64,000 bases of DNA from Bemisia tabaci (lineage: Eukaryota > Arthropoda > Insecta > Hemiptera > Aleyrodidae). Below, in pieces: positions 10,546 through 21,226 of the stretch. Where the stretch lies: NCBI RefSeq assembly GCF_918797505.1, contig NC_092800.1, forward strand, positions 36,074,263 through 36,138,262, read 5' to 3'. Within the stretch, counting starts at the first letter, position 1. Each line of letters opens with the position of its first letter. Both the position numbers and the translations under genes were made by a program. A model generated the notes under the pieces. It saw only the letters and a program-made list of their open reading frames with translations. It made no database searches and was not told where the DNA came from.

Positions 10546-11451
10546 TTTTATTTCTCACTTATTTGTTACTTTGAATGAAAGTTTTTGATATTTTCGACCG
10601 TTTCTGCTTAAAATTTTGATGAGAATGTTTGTTAAAAGAGTGCTTCATTTTTTTCCCTGTCTAATGGTTCATGGAGAAAAGGCTAAAATGCACAACTTCA
10701 ACCCTCGATGGCATGAATTAATTTTCAAGTTCAGATTTTTGGGGACACTAATCCATTTTGTAGCTTGCATAGAAAACATAGAGAGCGAAATGTTTTTTCA
10801 GAATTTAAATTTTTGGGTATCACATATTCAAAAAAAAAAAAAAAAAAACTATTGAAAATTTGAAAAATCACGCCATAGGAGATTCAATTTCTATAAACCC
10901 AAATAATATATTTTTACGAATTTGCAATGCTATGCCAGGGTTAAGCTTTTTAAACCACTGCTAGATAAAACATTGCTGCTTGAATAAAGTTTTGGCGTAA
11001 AAAGCGAAACAGAATTTGTAAACCGAACTCAAGTTCTCTAGTTAGTTGAACCCATGTAACTGAGGTATGAAGAATATTGTTTATACAACTGCAGTTTTGC
11101 GAAACCTTGTAAATTACCTCCATCCATCCAACCGCGATAAAATTTGTCCAACAATGTATCTCGACTCGGAAAAACTCTCCGAAAGAGCGGAGACTTTACT
11201 CTGACGAAGATCAACTTTTGCTCGCGGCGATTTTCTCTCAGTCTGAGAGCGTGCAAAACTTCGAGTGGTTAGTTTCCTGATGTACTCGCCGTCCCGTCTC
11301 ATTGACTCCGCCAAAGTTGCCTTTTCGCGAGGGATCCCTCCAATTGTCATTCAAAAAAACCCAACTCGCACACAACGAGGACATTTTTTTCACAAAAACC
11401 GGCTGCGTGGCTCATCTTTTGTATTTTCTTCCTCGCCGGTTCATTTTGTGT
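10546..11451. other. No recognisable gene or repeat
   Basis: AT-rich spacer including an A run near 10830. Overlapping frames on both strands around 11038-11350 lack motifs. Confidence 0.4.
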
Positions 11452-12200
11452 CTTCCGCTTTTCCGATGGTCAATTTCCGGTTCAACATTGTAGGCATGAA
11501 CCGTCGAAGCATTATGCTGCCAGCCACGCAGCGGGAAAATAAGACATATGCGTCCCTTGGAGGTTGCCAAATTTCTTCTGATAAAATCATGCATTTTATG
11601 TACATAGTCATAGTATCTTATTTTATAGTTTTGCTACTTCCGTTTTTCCGATAGTAAATTTCCGGTTCAACTTCGTAGGCATGAACCGCCGCACAGTGGA
11701 TCGAGTCAATCAGAAAGATCGGACCTAAAATTTTTGACTAGAACTGCAAACTTTGGTGTTCACTTCGTCATATTTTGAATTATAAAGAGGGCATCTTGAA
11801 GAAAATTTCACGAGGAAACCAATGAAACCACTTTTAGAACCTCAAAGTTTTGTATAAACGGAGTTTGAGAGATTAAAGTTTCCAAAATTTGTCCGATCTC
11901 TCCTATTGACTCGACCCACTGAGCGTCGAAGCATCATGCTACCACACAGCGAGAAAATAAGACGTATGCACCCTTGAAGGTTGCCAAATTTTTTCTGATA
12001 AAATTATGCATTTCATGTATGTAGTTATAGTTTCTTTGTTTTATAGTTTTGTTACTTCCGTTTTTCTGAAAGTCGACTTCCGGTTCAACATTGTGTGCTT
12101 GAATCATTGAAGCTTACTGCTACCATACTCGGGAGAAATAAACGTATGCACCTCCAAAGGCCGCCAAGTTTGTTCTGAGAAAACTATAATTCCTTGCAAA
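11452..12200 (+). repeat. Tandem repeat Q, three units of about 185-190 bp
   Basis: Units begin CTTCCG at about 11452, 11637 and 12055 and contain TTCCGGTTCAACATTGTAGG, GCATGAACCGTCGAAGC, GAGAAAATAAGACGTATGCA and TTGCCAAATTTCTTCTGATA. Unit 2 is interrupted by element L1 (11692-11923). The TTGCCAAATTT word is shared with family C. The 129-codon frame in unit 1 is not a supported gene. Confidence 0.85.
11692..11923. mobile_element. Transib-like MITE L, copy 1, CG(C/T)CG target duplication
   Basis: 232-bp element. Left end CACAGTGGATCGAGTCAATC... GATCGGAC pairs with the right end GTCCGATC... TTGACTCGACCCACTGAG. It sits inside Q unit 2. Units 1 and 3 show the uninterrupted sequence (unit 1 reads GAACCGTCGAAGC). 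Here GAACCGCCG precedes and CGTCGAAGC follows, a 5-bp duplication. Termini CACWRTG plus a 5-bp CGNCG target are hallmarks known for Transib transposons; no transposase is present. Confidence 0.8.
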
Positions 12201-13054
12201 ACAATCGAGAATTCCTCTTGAGAGTTGAGTACAACTGAAAAACTGAAAGGAAAACAATAAAAATTTTCTAAAAAAATGTTTTTTCATCGAAAGAAATCTG
12301 TATGCTCCAAAGAATTATTCGACGTTTTTACCTTGGTAAGGCATTACGGTGATTTTGAATAGTCACCCGAATGATCTTTAATTATCATATTTTAGTCCTC
12401 CATTTTAAATTTTTGACTCAAATAAGAATGGCTGTAGAACAAAAATATATACACTTTACCGTGCACAAATATTTTAAAATAGTTGACTTTAAAAATGGAA
12501 GGAAAGTCAGTATTCTTAAATATTAAGTATAGATTGAAATTATCTCAATGGATTTTCGGACGCACTTATACATTGTTTCTTTAACAACTGCAGGCAAAGG
12601 ATCGACGAGTTTCTGACCCGTTAAGTTTACATTGTCCCTCAGATCATTAAACGGATTACCGATGGGTTGAATAAGTCGCAACGAATGTCTTAAAACAAGG
12701 TATAAAGGCAATACTCAGTCGAAGCACGTACTAAAAGTTCTTTACAGGAACCTATAAACGTTATCCCACATTGTTACGGAATCAGGTTCTTTCTTGGAAA
12801 TTGTATGCCACCAAGTTTCATTTATCGACGGACTCTAACCCTCGATGAGTTCCATGCTTTCATTTCATAATGCTTTTCTTTCAAAAAGTTCTAATTATCT
12901 GCACTATACGTAGAGAGGTAATCGTGTTCCTTATTTTTCAGTAGAAATAATCCAATTTTCAATTGAACTTTGCACCGTTCAAAAACCACAAAAGAGCACA
13001 GACAATTATCGATACATTAAAATTATAAAACTTTTTAAATATAAAGCAGACCAC
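12201..13054. other. No recognisable gene or repeat
   Basis: AT-rich spacer. No TIR or coding signal found. Confidence 0.4.
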
Positions 13055-13062
13055 GCGAAAAG

Positions 13063-13241
13063 CAGTGGCGTAGTTAGACAGTTTTTATGGAAAGAGAAGG
13101 GATCTACGGTCGAAAATATCTCATACTATATTGGGGGCTCAAGCGATTTCGACCATATCAACAAATTATACTATGACTACAAATTATACTACTAATTATG
13201 ACTTTTCCAGCGATGGGGGATGGAGCTTCTCAACGCCACTG
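13063..13241. mobile_element. hAT-like MITE with 8-bp target duplication
   Basis: 179 bp, termini CAGTGGCGTAG and CAACGCCACTG. Flanks GCGAAAAG (13055-13062) and GTGAAAAG (13242-13249) match at 7 of 8 bases. The interior is AT-rich with ATTATACTA-type short repeats. Short CAGTGGCG TIRs with 8-bp duplications are typical of hAT. Confidence 0.75.
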
Positions 13242-13483
13242 GTGAAAAGAAACATCGATGGCAAAAAACGTGACACTATTGAATATATTATTCTGGTGAA
13301 AAAAATCTTCCACTCTTAAATAATGTACAACAGACATTTCACCTTAAATGGAAAGCCAGCTACAACTTTTGTTTTTTCAACAAGTTCTGCTACTCTTGCC
13401 CCTTGTTCACTATATCAACATTCCACGAACGCATTTCGTTCCAGTGTGGAAATGCCTCCCTGAACATAAAACGAGTGTATCCG

Positions 13484-13544
13484 AAGCGCCTTCGATATTT
13501 TGTGTAGGCAACATAGGCATCCTCCATGCACGAATAGTTGTATT
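13484..13544 (+). repeat. Module U, copy 4
   Basis: GAAGCGCCTTCGATATTTTG... GGCAACATAGGCATCC... CACGAATAGTTGTATT, 61 bp. Its interior agrees best with U5 (GGCAACAC.GGCATCC). Confidence 0.7.
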
Positions 13545-15630
13545 GAAACGTTGACAGTAATGAAAAAATCAGCTTTGCTATTTTTGTGAACAAGAGCGTT
13601 CTGAAAAAATATGAGTTGCATTAACCTAATTTACTTTGAAAAATGAAAAAATACGCGTAAAATTTAAAAATCTAGTCACTTATTGTGTACGCTTAAATGA
13701 GCGTGATGCGACAAGTACCTCAAAATTAAACTGAATGCAGGCACTGTTGGGAAGAAACACCGCATACGGTAAGATCACTAACAAAGAGGGGGAGGGGGAG
13801 GGTAAGGGGAAGGTTGAAAAAAAAATCGCGTAGGAGTTGATTTTTCGAAAGTTCGCTGTTCACAAAGGACGTACTTATATTATTTATTATATTTTACACA
13901 AAAGCATTCCGAAGAGGAAAACTATGAAGGAACGCGTTGGTTCGAACCTATTCTATCGGCCCATTCAGGCAATAAATTTATTGCATGATGGCATCATCCT
14001 CTATCCTAGAATCGATCCGACAAACTTAATGAAAAAAACTTTCCTTTCACTTGCCTGGTGGGGGGTCATTGTCCCTCGTCAAGTTCAAAGTTACACTCGT
14101 ATTTTCACACGACAAGGTTGAATAGACGCTAGCGTTGTGAGGTTTCGTAACCAACTTGCATGCTCGCTGCATCCAGAATAATATAGGCGTAGTTGCCACA
14201 CTGGGCTCTAAATTTTTACTTTCTCGCTACCTAGGGTAGAGGGTCATCCTCCAAGGGGGAAAAAATTTGATATTTCATAATTTCTAGACGTTTTAAGGTA
14301 CCTGGAGTCAAAATAACCATACTTGAAAAAATATGTGTCCGTCCGTCCGGCGGCCCCCAAATCCGTGTACAGCGATAACTCAAAACGAATATGTTGAATT
14401 TCATTCAAAATTTGCAGAGAAGACCATATCTATGGTCTCCTTATGCACGTCAAACGATTTTGGGGTACGCTAACATTTGGGGGGGGGGGCTAAGGGCCAA
14501 GATCCATTCTTAGCAAAATCACACGGAGAGCTCATTTTGAAGGACTGTAAATTTTGAAAAATGCCTTTAATTCTTGAAAAATGGACATCAAGTACACCAC
14601 CTGGGTCATTAATCTAAGTTTCTAAAAGATCTCTTGAGTTAACTCAAAATTTAAGGGATACGGGTCACATGACGAGGGCACTTTTTTTCACACGTAACGA
14701 CGAATCGAAAAAAACCAAGTAGATTAGCGTCGTTATCACTTTGTAGCTTACGAGCAATGGACTTTGTCAAAGTTATTAGTTAAGCAGAATAATGTTCAAT
14801 TAACCCCAAACTGGGAACGAGCAGGAAGAGGCAGGAACTGATACCTGCAAGTTTCATAAGAGGAGCCAACCGGTATTAAGATCTCCTCCTTTATAATTTT
14901 CAAAGCCGATTGGATTTTCCTGAAGAGTAAGTTTCAGAAAACAATTCTCCGAGAGCAACAGTCAGCAAATTCTACATTGTAAGCAGGAAAATGCGGTTAT
15001 TGTTGTCGTTTGGAGACAATAGGGAATGTAAGTGCCGGCACGGCTTCCGATTAAAGTTGAAAGTTTATGAAATAAGGAAAACCCTCTCTATGAGTTTCAA
15101 TTAGAAGTTTCCTACGACATTAAATTTCAGAACGTGATGAAATAATAAACCTTCTCTTAGACCGTCACCAAGCGTATTTGAAAGGGTAAAAAGTTGTTGA
15201 ATTGCGCATTTGACAAGCGATACTCGCCTGCGTACTTGATGTCTTTGTTCTTTTTACGGTCTCGCATTTAAATTAAAAATTTAAACCTGTGGTGTGCAAA
15301 GGGGTCACATTGCCAGATATACATTGTTTTCTTATTTTTGTTTGATCATCTGAAACATTCTATAAATTAAACAGATTCAACCAGAATTAGCTTGACTTCA
15401 TTAGACTCTGCCTCGTTTCCCCTGATATTTTATTTTCTCAGCGGACAACTGGGCAAAACAGGGACTTGAAATTTGGTGAGCATGTTTTTCAAAAGAAAGG
15501 GACAGTTTGAAGGGGTTTATTTTCTTACAGAGAAATTGTTCAACGACGCTGTCCGACTGAATTTTCTTTGCGCTCTCGATAAAATTCAGTGAAATTTTCA
15601 GACAAATTCAACCAATAATTGCTCTGTGAA
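13545..15630. other. Long stretch without recognised features
   Basis: Includes a 94-codon frame at 13837-14121 (first ATG at 13924) with no family resemblance, a GTCCGTCCGTCCGG segment near 14339, and an 11-base G run near 14479. No matches to other families in the window. Confidence 0.4.
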
Positions 15631-15635
15631 AAAAT

Positions 15636-15715
15636 AAAATGGCGGTGGAAATTTTGAAACGTCGCACGGCGCTTTGGTATATTTTGGCCAAAAGGTGAAG
15701 AAACGAGTCAACACT
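15636..15715 (+). repeat. Fragment of repeat O
   Basis: ATGGCGGTGGAAATTTTGAAACGTCGCACGGCG matches, in pieces of at most 20 bases, the right half of O at 42228-42290 (AATTTTGAAACGTCGCATGG, then GAAGGTGACGAA). The other arm of O is not found nearby, so this is a half element. Confidence 0.55.
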
Positions 15716-17031
15716 TAGTCAAATTAGATTCAGAAATAGAATCAAAGTTGATTAGACCTTATTTTTAAAACATCGGAACCAAACACTATTATTTTTTACT
15801 GACAATGAGTTCGCATCACCTTGTTACAATGATTTCGAAAATTTCTTATTGTAATTATCTATTCTTGCTGGCGATACGCGTCCCTGTCTCGCTCCTTGAG
15901 TCAATGCCTCGGCGGCGATATCATATTGATTGAACGACAGAACCTTCTGCCAATGAACTGATGAATGCTGCCATTCTGCGGCTGTCAAACCGAGCTCGGA
16001 TTCGGTTGATTAATGTTCGGTTGGAAAATGAATCGCCCGGTGTCCAAACCGAACAATTCCATCATCCGAAGGACCCTTAATTACAAAAGTTCTTACGGAC
16101 ACCAAGGGTCATCGGAAAGTTGACCTTATGCGGTTTTAACACCGACCAGTTTGGAATGACAGGGAACCGAGAATTCATTCCGACTCGAATCCAACCCTGG
16201 AGCGATGCAGATCGAGTTCGCGGCTTGGTGTCGTGACTGTATCGATTTATTGCTGATTTAATTGTAAATTTTGGGTGATTTGGACGACTGAAAACAATTA
16301 CTGAACCGAGTAATTCAGGGACAGTAAGGTCACGTTCAGATCGGACCGAAAGGTCATGCCAGTGTCGACGAGTCGACTATTTTGAAGCCACCTCAATAAA
16401 AATCGTCATTTCCGGAACGGAGAAAGTAACTCGGATGGTAAAGAGGACCACCATTTATCTGCCAACTGACAATTTTACTTAGCTCAAGCATAGTGGATCT
16501 TGAATTGGTTCTCAGAGTTGTTTCTACCTTAATTCAAGCTATATTTTTCTGAGAACAGAAAAAATGCCTGGATTAAGCTATAGAAAAACTTAGATTAAAC
16601 AAAATAATTCTTGCTTTAAGATTGAAATGTATCTTGACGGTAAATTCAAGAATTTGTCTTTTTTAAGTGTGAAAAAACTCAAAATTAAGGCACTGTAAAG
16701 CAGTGCAATTTTTGAAGCAAGGCAAATAATCGACGTCCAAGTCTTGCTGGAAATGGCATTTCTTGTCGAGCTAGATGACACGACCCTCATCAGACTAACA
16801 AGGCCCTGTTTCTTACGCCCGGGCTAAGTCCATGCAAGCCGAGTTTTCAAAGAGAATACGTCACTTGACTCGTTAGTTAATTATCTGGCACGATGCAGAT
16901 GGGTGACTACCAACGTTCCTAGCGTTGCCTCCTCGCGTGGTCAAAGCAAGCGATTTTAAATTAAAATATGCCGTTTGTTGAAAAATCAGGTCTAAGGGAC
17001 CCTCACCCGAGAGTTTCGAGGGTCTCGAGGC
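15716..17031. other. No recognisable gene or repeat
   Basis: Mixed composition. Several AACCGAAC / GTTCGGTT words occur near 16000-16200 but form no clear array. No gene supported. Confidence 0.4.
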
Positions 17032-17255
17032 TGCGTGCTATAAGAAAAAACGCCCTATGGAAATCTAGACGTTCCTAAATTTCTTGTCATTGATTACAAA
17101 TTGTATGAAAAGCTTGTGTGGTGTTGGTAAATTAGGAGAGAAATTTCAGTCAAAATTCAGTCCAGAACACGCCAAAGTTTCGGGAGAAAATATCCATACG
17201 TTTTTCCCAAAATAAAAAATGTATTGTGAAAATTTGGCGCTTCCCGCCTTTCCTT
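17032..17255. mobile_element. MITE C, diverged copy
   Basis: Left end GCGTGCTATAAGAAAAAACG and TCTAGACGTTCCTAAATTTC align with the C terminus (CGTGCTAAGGAAAAACGCCG, GAGAGTTGCCAAATTTCC). Right half GAAAATTTGGCG is the mirrored inner edge. It is older than the copy at 50340. Confidence 0.55.
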
Positions 17256-18090
17256 CCTCTTAGGGGGTTCGGGTACAGCCAGAGTTTTTTTTTCGTTCTT
17301 TTATTTCTAATTTTTTCCCTTTCTCAGTGATTCCAGTGGTTTTTTCCGTGATTCATGCAATTTTCCTCGTAAAATCGTTCTCTTTCTTGTTTATTTTGAA
17401 GTGTCAATATTATAAACTTCCTCAATAATTCTAAGCGTTTATTATCAATTTTTTTTTTAATTCATCTGCTTTCATGGTTTGGAAAATTGCTTAGTCCCTG
17501 CTAAATGAGCCCACTCCTACTTCGATGAAGCCTCGACACAAAACACCCTAAGGGGGTTAGACCACGTAGCAACCAGGGAGCGTACCCCCAAGTTGTCGCC
17601 AAAAAGTCACTCTTTTCAACGAATACTTGCTAATTCTCGTGCATTACTTTTTAGTATAACAATGGCATAACGTAGTCATCGCGAGAGAAAAGAGCTAATT
17701 ACGTGGGCTAAATTCCGGTTCTAATGAGCAAAAACTCCGGATACCTGAACTAAAAACTTTCCTGCTCCATATGGGTATGGACCGAAGTTTTTTCTCCATT
17801 CGCGCGTGCTGGAGTCAACTGCTCACTATGAAATTACCCCATGCAAACGAGCCACTCAGCTTTACGCGAGAGTCCTTCAACTTTTAAAAACCCGCGCCTA
17901 ACGTGCCCCGGAACGGCGCATCCTCATCTTAGCCCCCCGACACTGCTGCCAAATCGACCGTATAAAAGGCCAGATACACCTGCGCGCTACACGCGCGTAA
18001 TGACCCGAAAAGTATAGGATCCGATACAGAAACAAGAGACCCTCTTCTAGTATCTTGCCCTGGTAAAAATTGGCGATAAGAGCTGCATTT
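17256..18090. other. No recognisable gene or repeat
   Basis: T-rich then mixed sequence. No paired termini, no frame of interest. Confidence 0.4.
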
Positions 18091-18093
18091 CAA

Positions 18094-18285
18094 AATACCA
18101 TAGGAATTATTATTACCTGATTTATTTTTTCGTCGTGGTTATCTTAATTGATTCTTTTATTCTATGGCTATGGCTATGGCTACTTGAATAGAATAAATTA
18201 AGATGACCAGGAAGAAAAAATAAATCAGGTAATAACCTTTATCAAACCTGGTAAAATAGAAAACTCACATAATACCATAGGAATT
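18094..18285. mobile_element. Hairpin flanked by 15-bp direct repeats
   Basis: An inverted repeat (TTACCTGATTTATTTTTTCG ... and complement AAAAAATAAATCAGGTAA, 18112-18233) with a GGCTATGGCTAT loop, flanked by AATACCATAGGAATT at 18094-18108 and 18271-18285. The right direct repeat lies about 37 bp beyond the hairpin, so exact boundaries are unsure. An insertion with a long target duplication or a local duplication could explain it. Confidence 0.6.
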
Positions 18286-18440
18286 CTTATAGCCGGCTAA
18301 AGGAGGCTACAGAAAATCATACAGCTGGCTGTAGAATGCGGAGAAAATCATACGGCCGGGCTATACGAAGCGATAAAAAATTATGCAGTCGGGCTATAGT
18401 TCCTATCGCTGGAGTATACACTTTATCGCCTGGCTGTTTC
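18286..18440 (+). repeat. Degenerate minisatellite around GGCTATA/GGCTGTA
   Basis: Repeating phrases GAAAATCATACAGCTGGCTG, GAAAATCATACGGCCGGGCT, AAAATTATGCAGTCGGGCTA and a final TATCGCCTGGCTG, period about 45 bp, about 4 units. No coding. Confidence 0.6.
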
Positions 18441-18477
18441 TTTTTCGCCATCGATTATAAAAGGCTATAAGAAATTC

Positions 18478-18855
18478 GTGTGCTTTGGAAATCATTAGTT
18501 TGATACGGAACCACCTTAATATTTACAAAACACACATTATATTTTCCTTTAATACATATTTTTTTTCATCAATTAAAATGAGAATAATCCATACAGGATG
18601 TGCAAACATTTCAAAATCATGAGTTGAATAACGCTGACTCCGCAAGTTTAAATATTACAGCAAAACTCAGAGCGGAGCGGGACGCGGCATGCTGCCAGCA
18701 CGACACGCGCACTGGCGCCTACAAACCTAACAGGGATACCTCACGGCACCTCACGCATTGCGCAATGCGTGAAGTATCCCTGTTAGGTTTGTAGGCGCCA
18801 ATGCGCGTGTGGCGCTTGGTCGCCCTCTTCCGCAGCGGCGCGGCGTACCACGGCG
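18478..18855 (+). repeat. Dispersed repeat E, copy 2
   Basis: Contains GTGCTTTGGAAATCATTAG, ACACACATTATATTT, TCAAAATCATGAGTTGAATA and the hairpin at 18714-18799 (GGCGCCTACAAACCTAACAG and complement, central TTGCGCAATGCG). The stem extends outward through CGACACGCGCACT / AATGCGCGTG. The hairpin here has an extra CACGGCACCT insertion on one side. Confidence 0.85.
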
Positions 18856-18859
18856 CGTG

Positions 18860-18931
18860 AAGAAGCGTGTCTACCTCAAGAAGCGCGTCTAGCTCAAGAA
18901 GCGCGTCTAGCTCAAAAAGCGCGTCTAGCTC
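18860..18931 (+). repeat. 18-bp tandem repeat, four units
   Basis: Units of AAGAAGCGCGTCTAGCTC at 18860, 18878, 18896 and 18914. The reverse frame reads as a six-residue repeat only because 18 is a multiple of 3; I do not call a protein. It immediately follows E2. Confidence 0.9.
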
Positions 18932-20750
18932 GCAGGTGCGTCTGCGTCTTAATCGAGGATTTTGACGCGGTGACGGAGGGAGTCGAGGTAGGAGTCGGCA
19001 ACGCGGGATCACACGGTCACAAGCTAGTTTACACGAGGAGCTGTTTGCTCAACTCATAAAAAGGACGAGAGCAAACAAGCAAGAGCGAAGCGTTTTCGCT
19101 TTCGGAATTGCTGAAACAAGGAAACCGGGTGGGAGGAGTAATGAGATTTAAAGTGAGCTTTGAATCGGCACCGGAGAGCCGAGCCAGCCGGAGGAAAAGC
19201 GGGAAAAGTTGGAGGACAGCCACTTGAAGTGCCCCGTTGCCAGATCGGTCTTAATTTCATGGGTTTACGCACCCAGGGCACTTACTACTCATTATTCCTG
19301 CAAGGAAGGCAGTGTTCGCATCCGACAGGCACCATGGGCAAAATATGCTCCATATAAGGATTAAAATAGTATCAATAGTAGGAAGGTAGTAGAAAGGTAT
19401 CCAGGTGCTGGTTCGGCTCCTGAACTACCTTATTTTTCTGGACTTCCTCGTCTAGTGAGTGTTTATAAATTAAGGAATTATTTTTTGGCATTTTTTACCC
19501 CCCTCCTTCATGTGAAATTTCTTACCGCAACCCCGGACCCCCGTAGTCATTACGTAACGCTTGACAGAACCCCCTTAAAATCCCAAAAAATGTGAAAAAC
19601 TGTTAAATAATTACACCTGGGTAAAATTTTAAGTCCCGATCTTTCATGATCAGAGAAAGATCGTGCGAACTTTCTTAAGCAAAATAGGTTTCTTTTTAAC
19701 CAAAATAGGTTCCGTAACGCTTGCACTGACTTCCTCCTCCCCTCCCCCAAACTTAACGTAGTTCATGAACACTCCATGACCCCTGCTTATTCATTGCAGG
19801 TTGCATATCCAACCCCTGAAATTTCCAAGAAGCTTTGCAAAACTTTCCGAGGAAAAATAAGGCTCGATCCACGGTGTCTTTCCACGTTCAAGAACGTGGC
19901 AACCTTCCGGGCGACGAGATGACTGAACGAGGTGAGAAAGAAAAACGCATTTTAATCGATGCATGCTAAAAGGGTGCGAGTCCAAAAAATCGTGAGCCGT
20001 AGAGTCCTGCGTAATCAACGGAAGCCAAGGCTCATGAGTTTTTGAACTTATGCCCTTCTAGCAGGCATCGAGTTTCTTCCTTACTCGAACCCGGAGCGCC
20101 TGGATTTCCACCCTGAGGGAGCCCTCGGGAGTGGACCCGAGAGAGGGTAATGCCTATCCGGCCGACGCAGGGGCGGGGGAGGAGGGAGGGGCAAGGCAAA
20201 TCGAACTCCCGAATCCCGATGCAGATGCTCATTTCATCCCGGGGATTAAACGTCGTAAATGCGGTGTTGCCAGCTCGCAGTTTCAAGTTTACTTTTTTGC
20301 GAGGAGTTCTACTGTGTTGAGTACAATGGCGTAAATGCAATTTTGTACATTTGGACGCTGCCAGGTGTCTTCGGATAAAAAACGAATTTTCTAGAAAATT
20401 CGGAATTTTTTCAGTAAAAATGTCGCGAAATCTTGCTCTCATAATAAGAATTTGCGCGAGAAAATTGGATTATTTCGTATAACAGCGCTCGTTGAACCGG
20501 CCTCTTCTCTCCAATTTTTCCATAAGGCAGGAAATTAAATAAGAATTAGAGATAAAAAATAAATTCAAAAGTCAGTAAACACCGTCTCGTGATGTCATGG
20601 GTCGGAATTTCTCATTTAAACACATGTATCTTATAGGGTTACACCATTCCATTAATGGCAATTGTTTCTGCTAATAATGTTGGTAGATTAGTCAATACGT
20701 CCTCTCAAATCATCCCTAATAGTGTGCCATTCAGAGACCAAAGATATTTT
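18932..20750. other. Spacer with a partial Y-like terminus
   Basis: At about 19540-19570, GTCATTACGTAACGCTTGAC followed by ACCCCC resembles one end of family Y (28275-28498). The other end is not clear. Otherwise a GC-rich patch near 20100-20230 and short frames without motifs. Confidence 0.4.
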
Positions 20751-20780
20751 CGCACTTAGGTCACTGATTAATTTCCATTT

Positions 20781-20855
20781 GGACGTCTTTATGCTAAAAA
20801 GAAATATGTTGTGCGCAAACCTAAGCACATAGTTCCTTTTAGCATAAATTAGTCC
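20781..20855. mobile_element. Hairpin MITE G, copy 2
   Basis: 75 bp: GGACGTCTTTATGCTAAAAA ... GTTCCTTTTAGCATAAATTA GTCC. Arms pair almost completely. Confidence 0.8.
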
Positions 20856-21001
20856 ACGCATCAAAGAAATACATCAAATTTCACGCGCCTGCAAAGTTTC
20901 CAGTCATGCACATGTAAAAATTTAAAGCGGAAATATCTGTCAATTTCCCAAAAATTAAATGTAAATTTTTTCGCACTTAGGTCACCGATTAATTTCCACT
21001 T

Positions 21002-21076
21002 GGACGTATTTATGCTAAAAGGAACTATGTTGCGCGCGATCCTAAGCACATAGTTCCGTTTAGCATAAATACATCC
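21002..21076. mobile_element. Hairpin MITE G, copy 3
   Basis: 75 bp: GGACGTATTTATGCTAAAAG GAACTATGT ... ACATAGTTCC GTTTAGCATAAATACATCC. Best-preserved short G copy, with a loop of about 15 nt. Confidence 0.85.
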
Positions 21077-21139
21077 ATGCATTAAAGAAGCGTATACACG
21101 CCTGCAAAGTTTCCATTCACGCTCATGCAAAAATTTACT

Positions 21140-21226
21140 GGGGGAATATCCGTAACTTTTCCCAAAAATAAATGAAAATTTGGCAACCCTCAAAAGTTCA
21201 TACGGCATTTTCCCTCGGCAGGGCAG
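21140..21226. mobile_element. MITE C, right-half fragment
   Basis: AATGAAAATTTGGCAACC, GTTCATACGGCATTTTCCCT and CGGCAGGGCAG match the right end of C. The left half is absent; the S duplication lies there. Confidence 0.6.

Larger units (their letters stand above)
20751..21180 (+). repeat. Tandem duplication, 221-bp period, each unit with a G hairpin
   Basis: Units start CGCACTTAGGTCAC at 20751 and 20972 and share GATTAATTTCCA, the G hairpin, ACGCCTGCAAAGTTTCCA and the TTTCCCAAAAAT tail. The hairpin was therefore present before duplication. The 182-codon reverse frame (20861-21409) crosses both units and is not a gene. Confidence 0.88.

Noticed and set aside
18719..19012. Reverse frame with ELDALL repeats
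   Set aside because: Created by the 18-bp tandem repeat; no other coding evidence.
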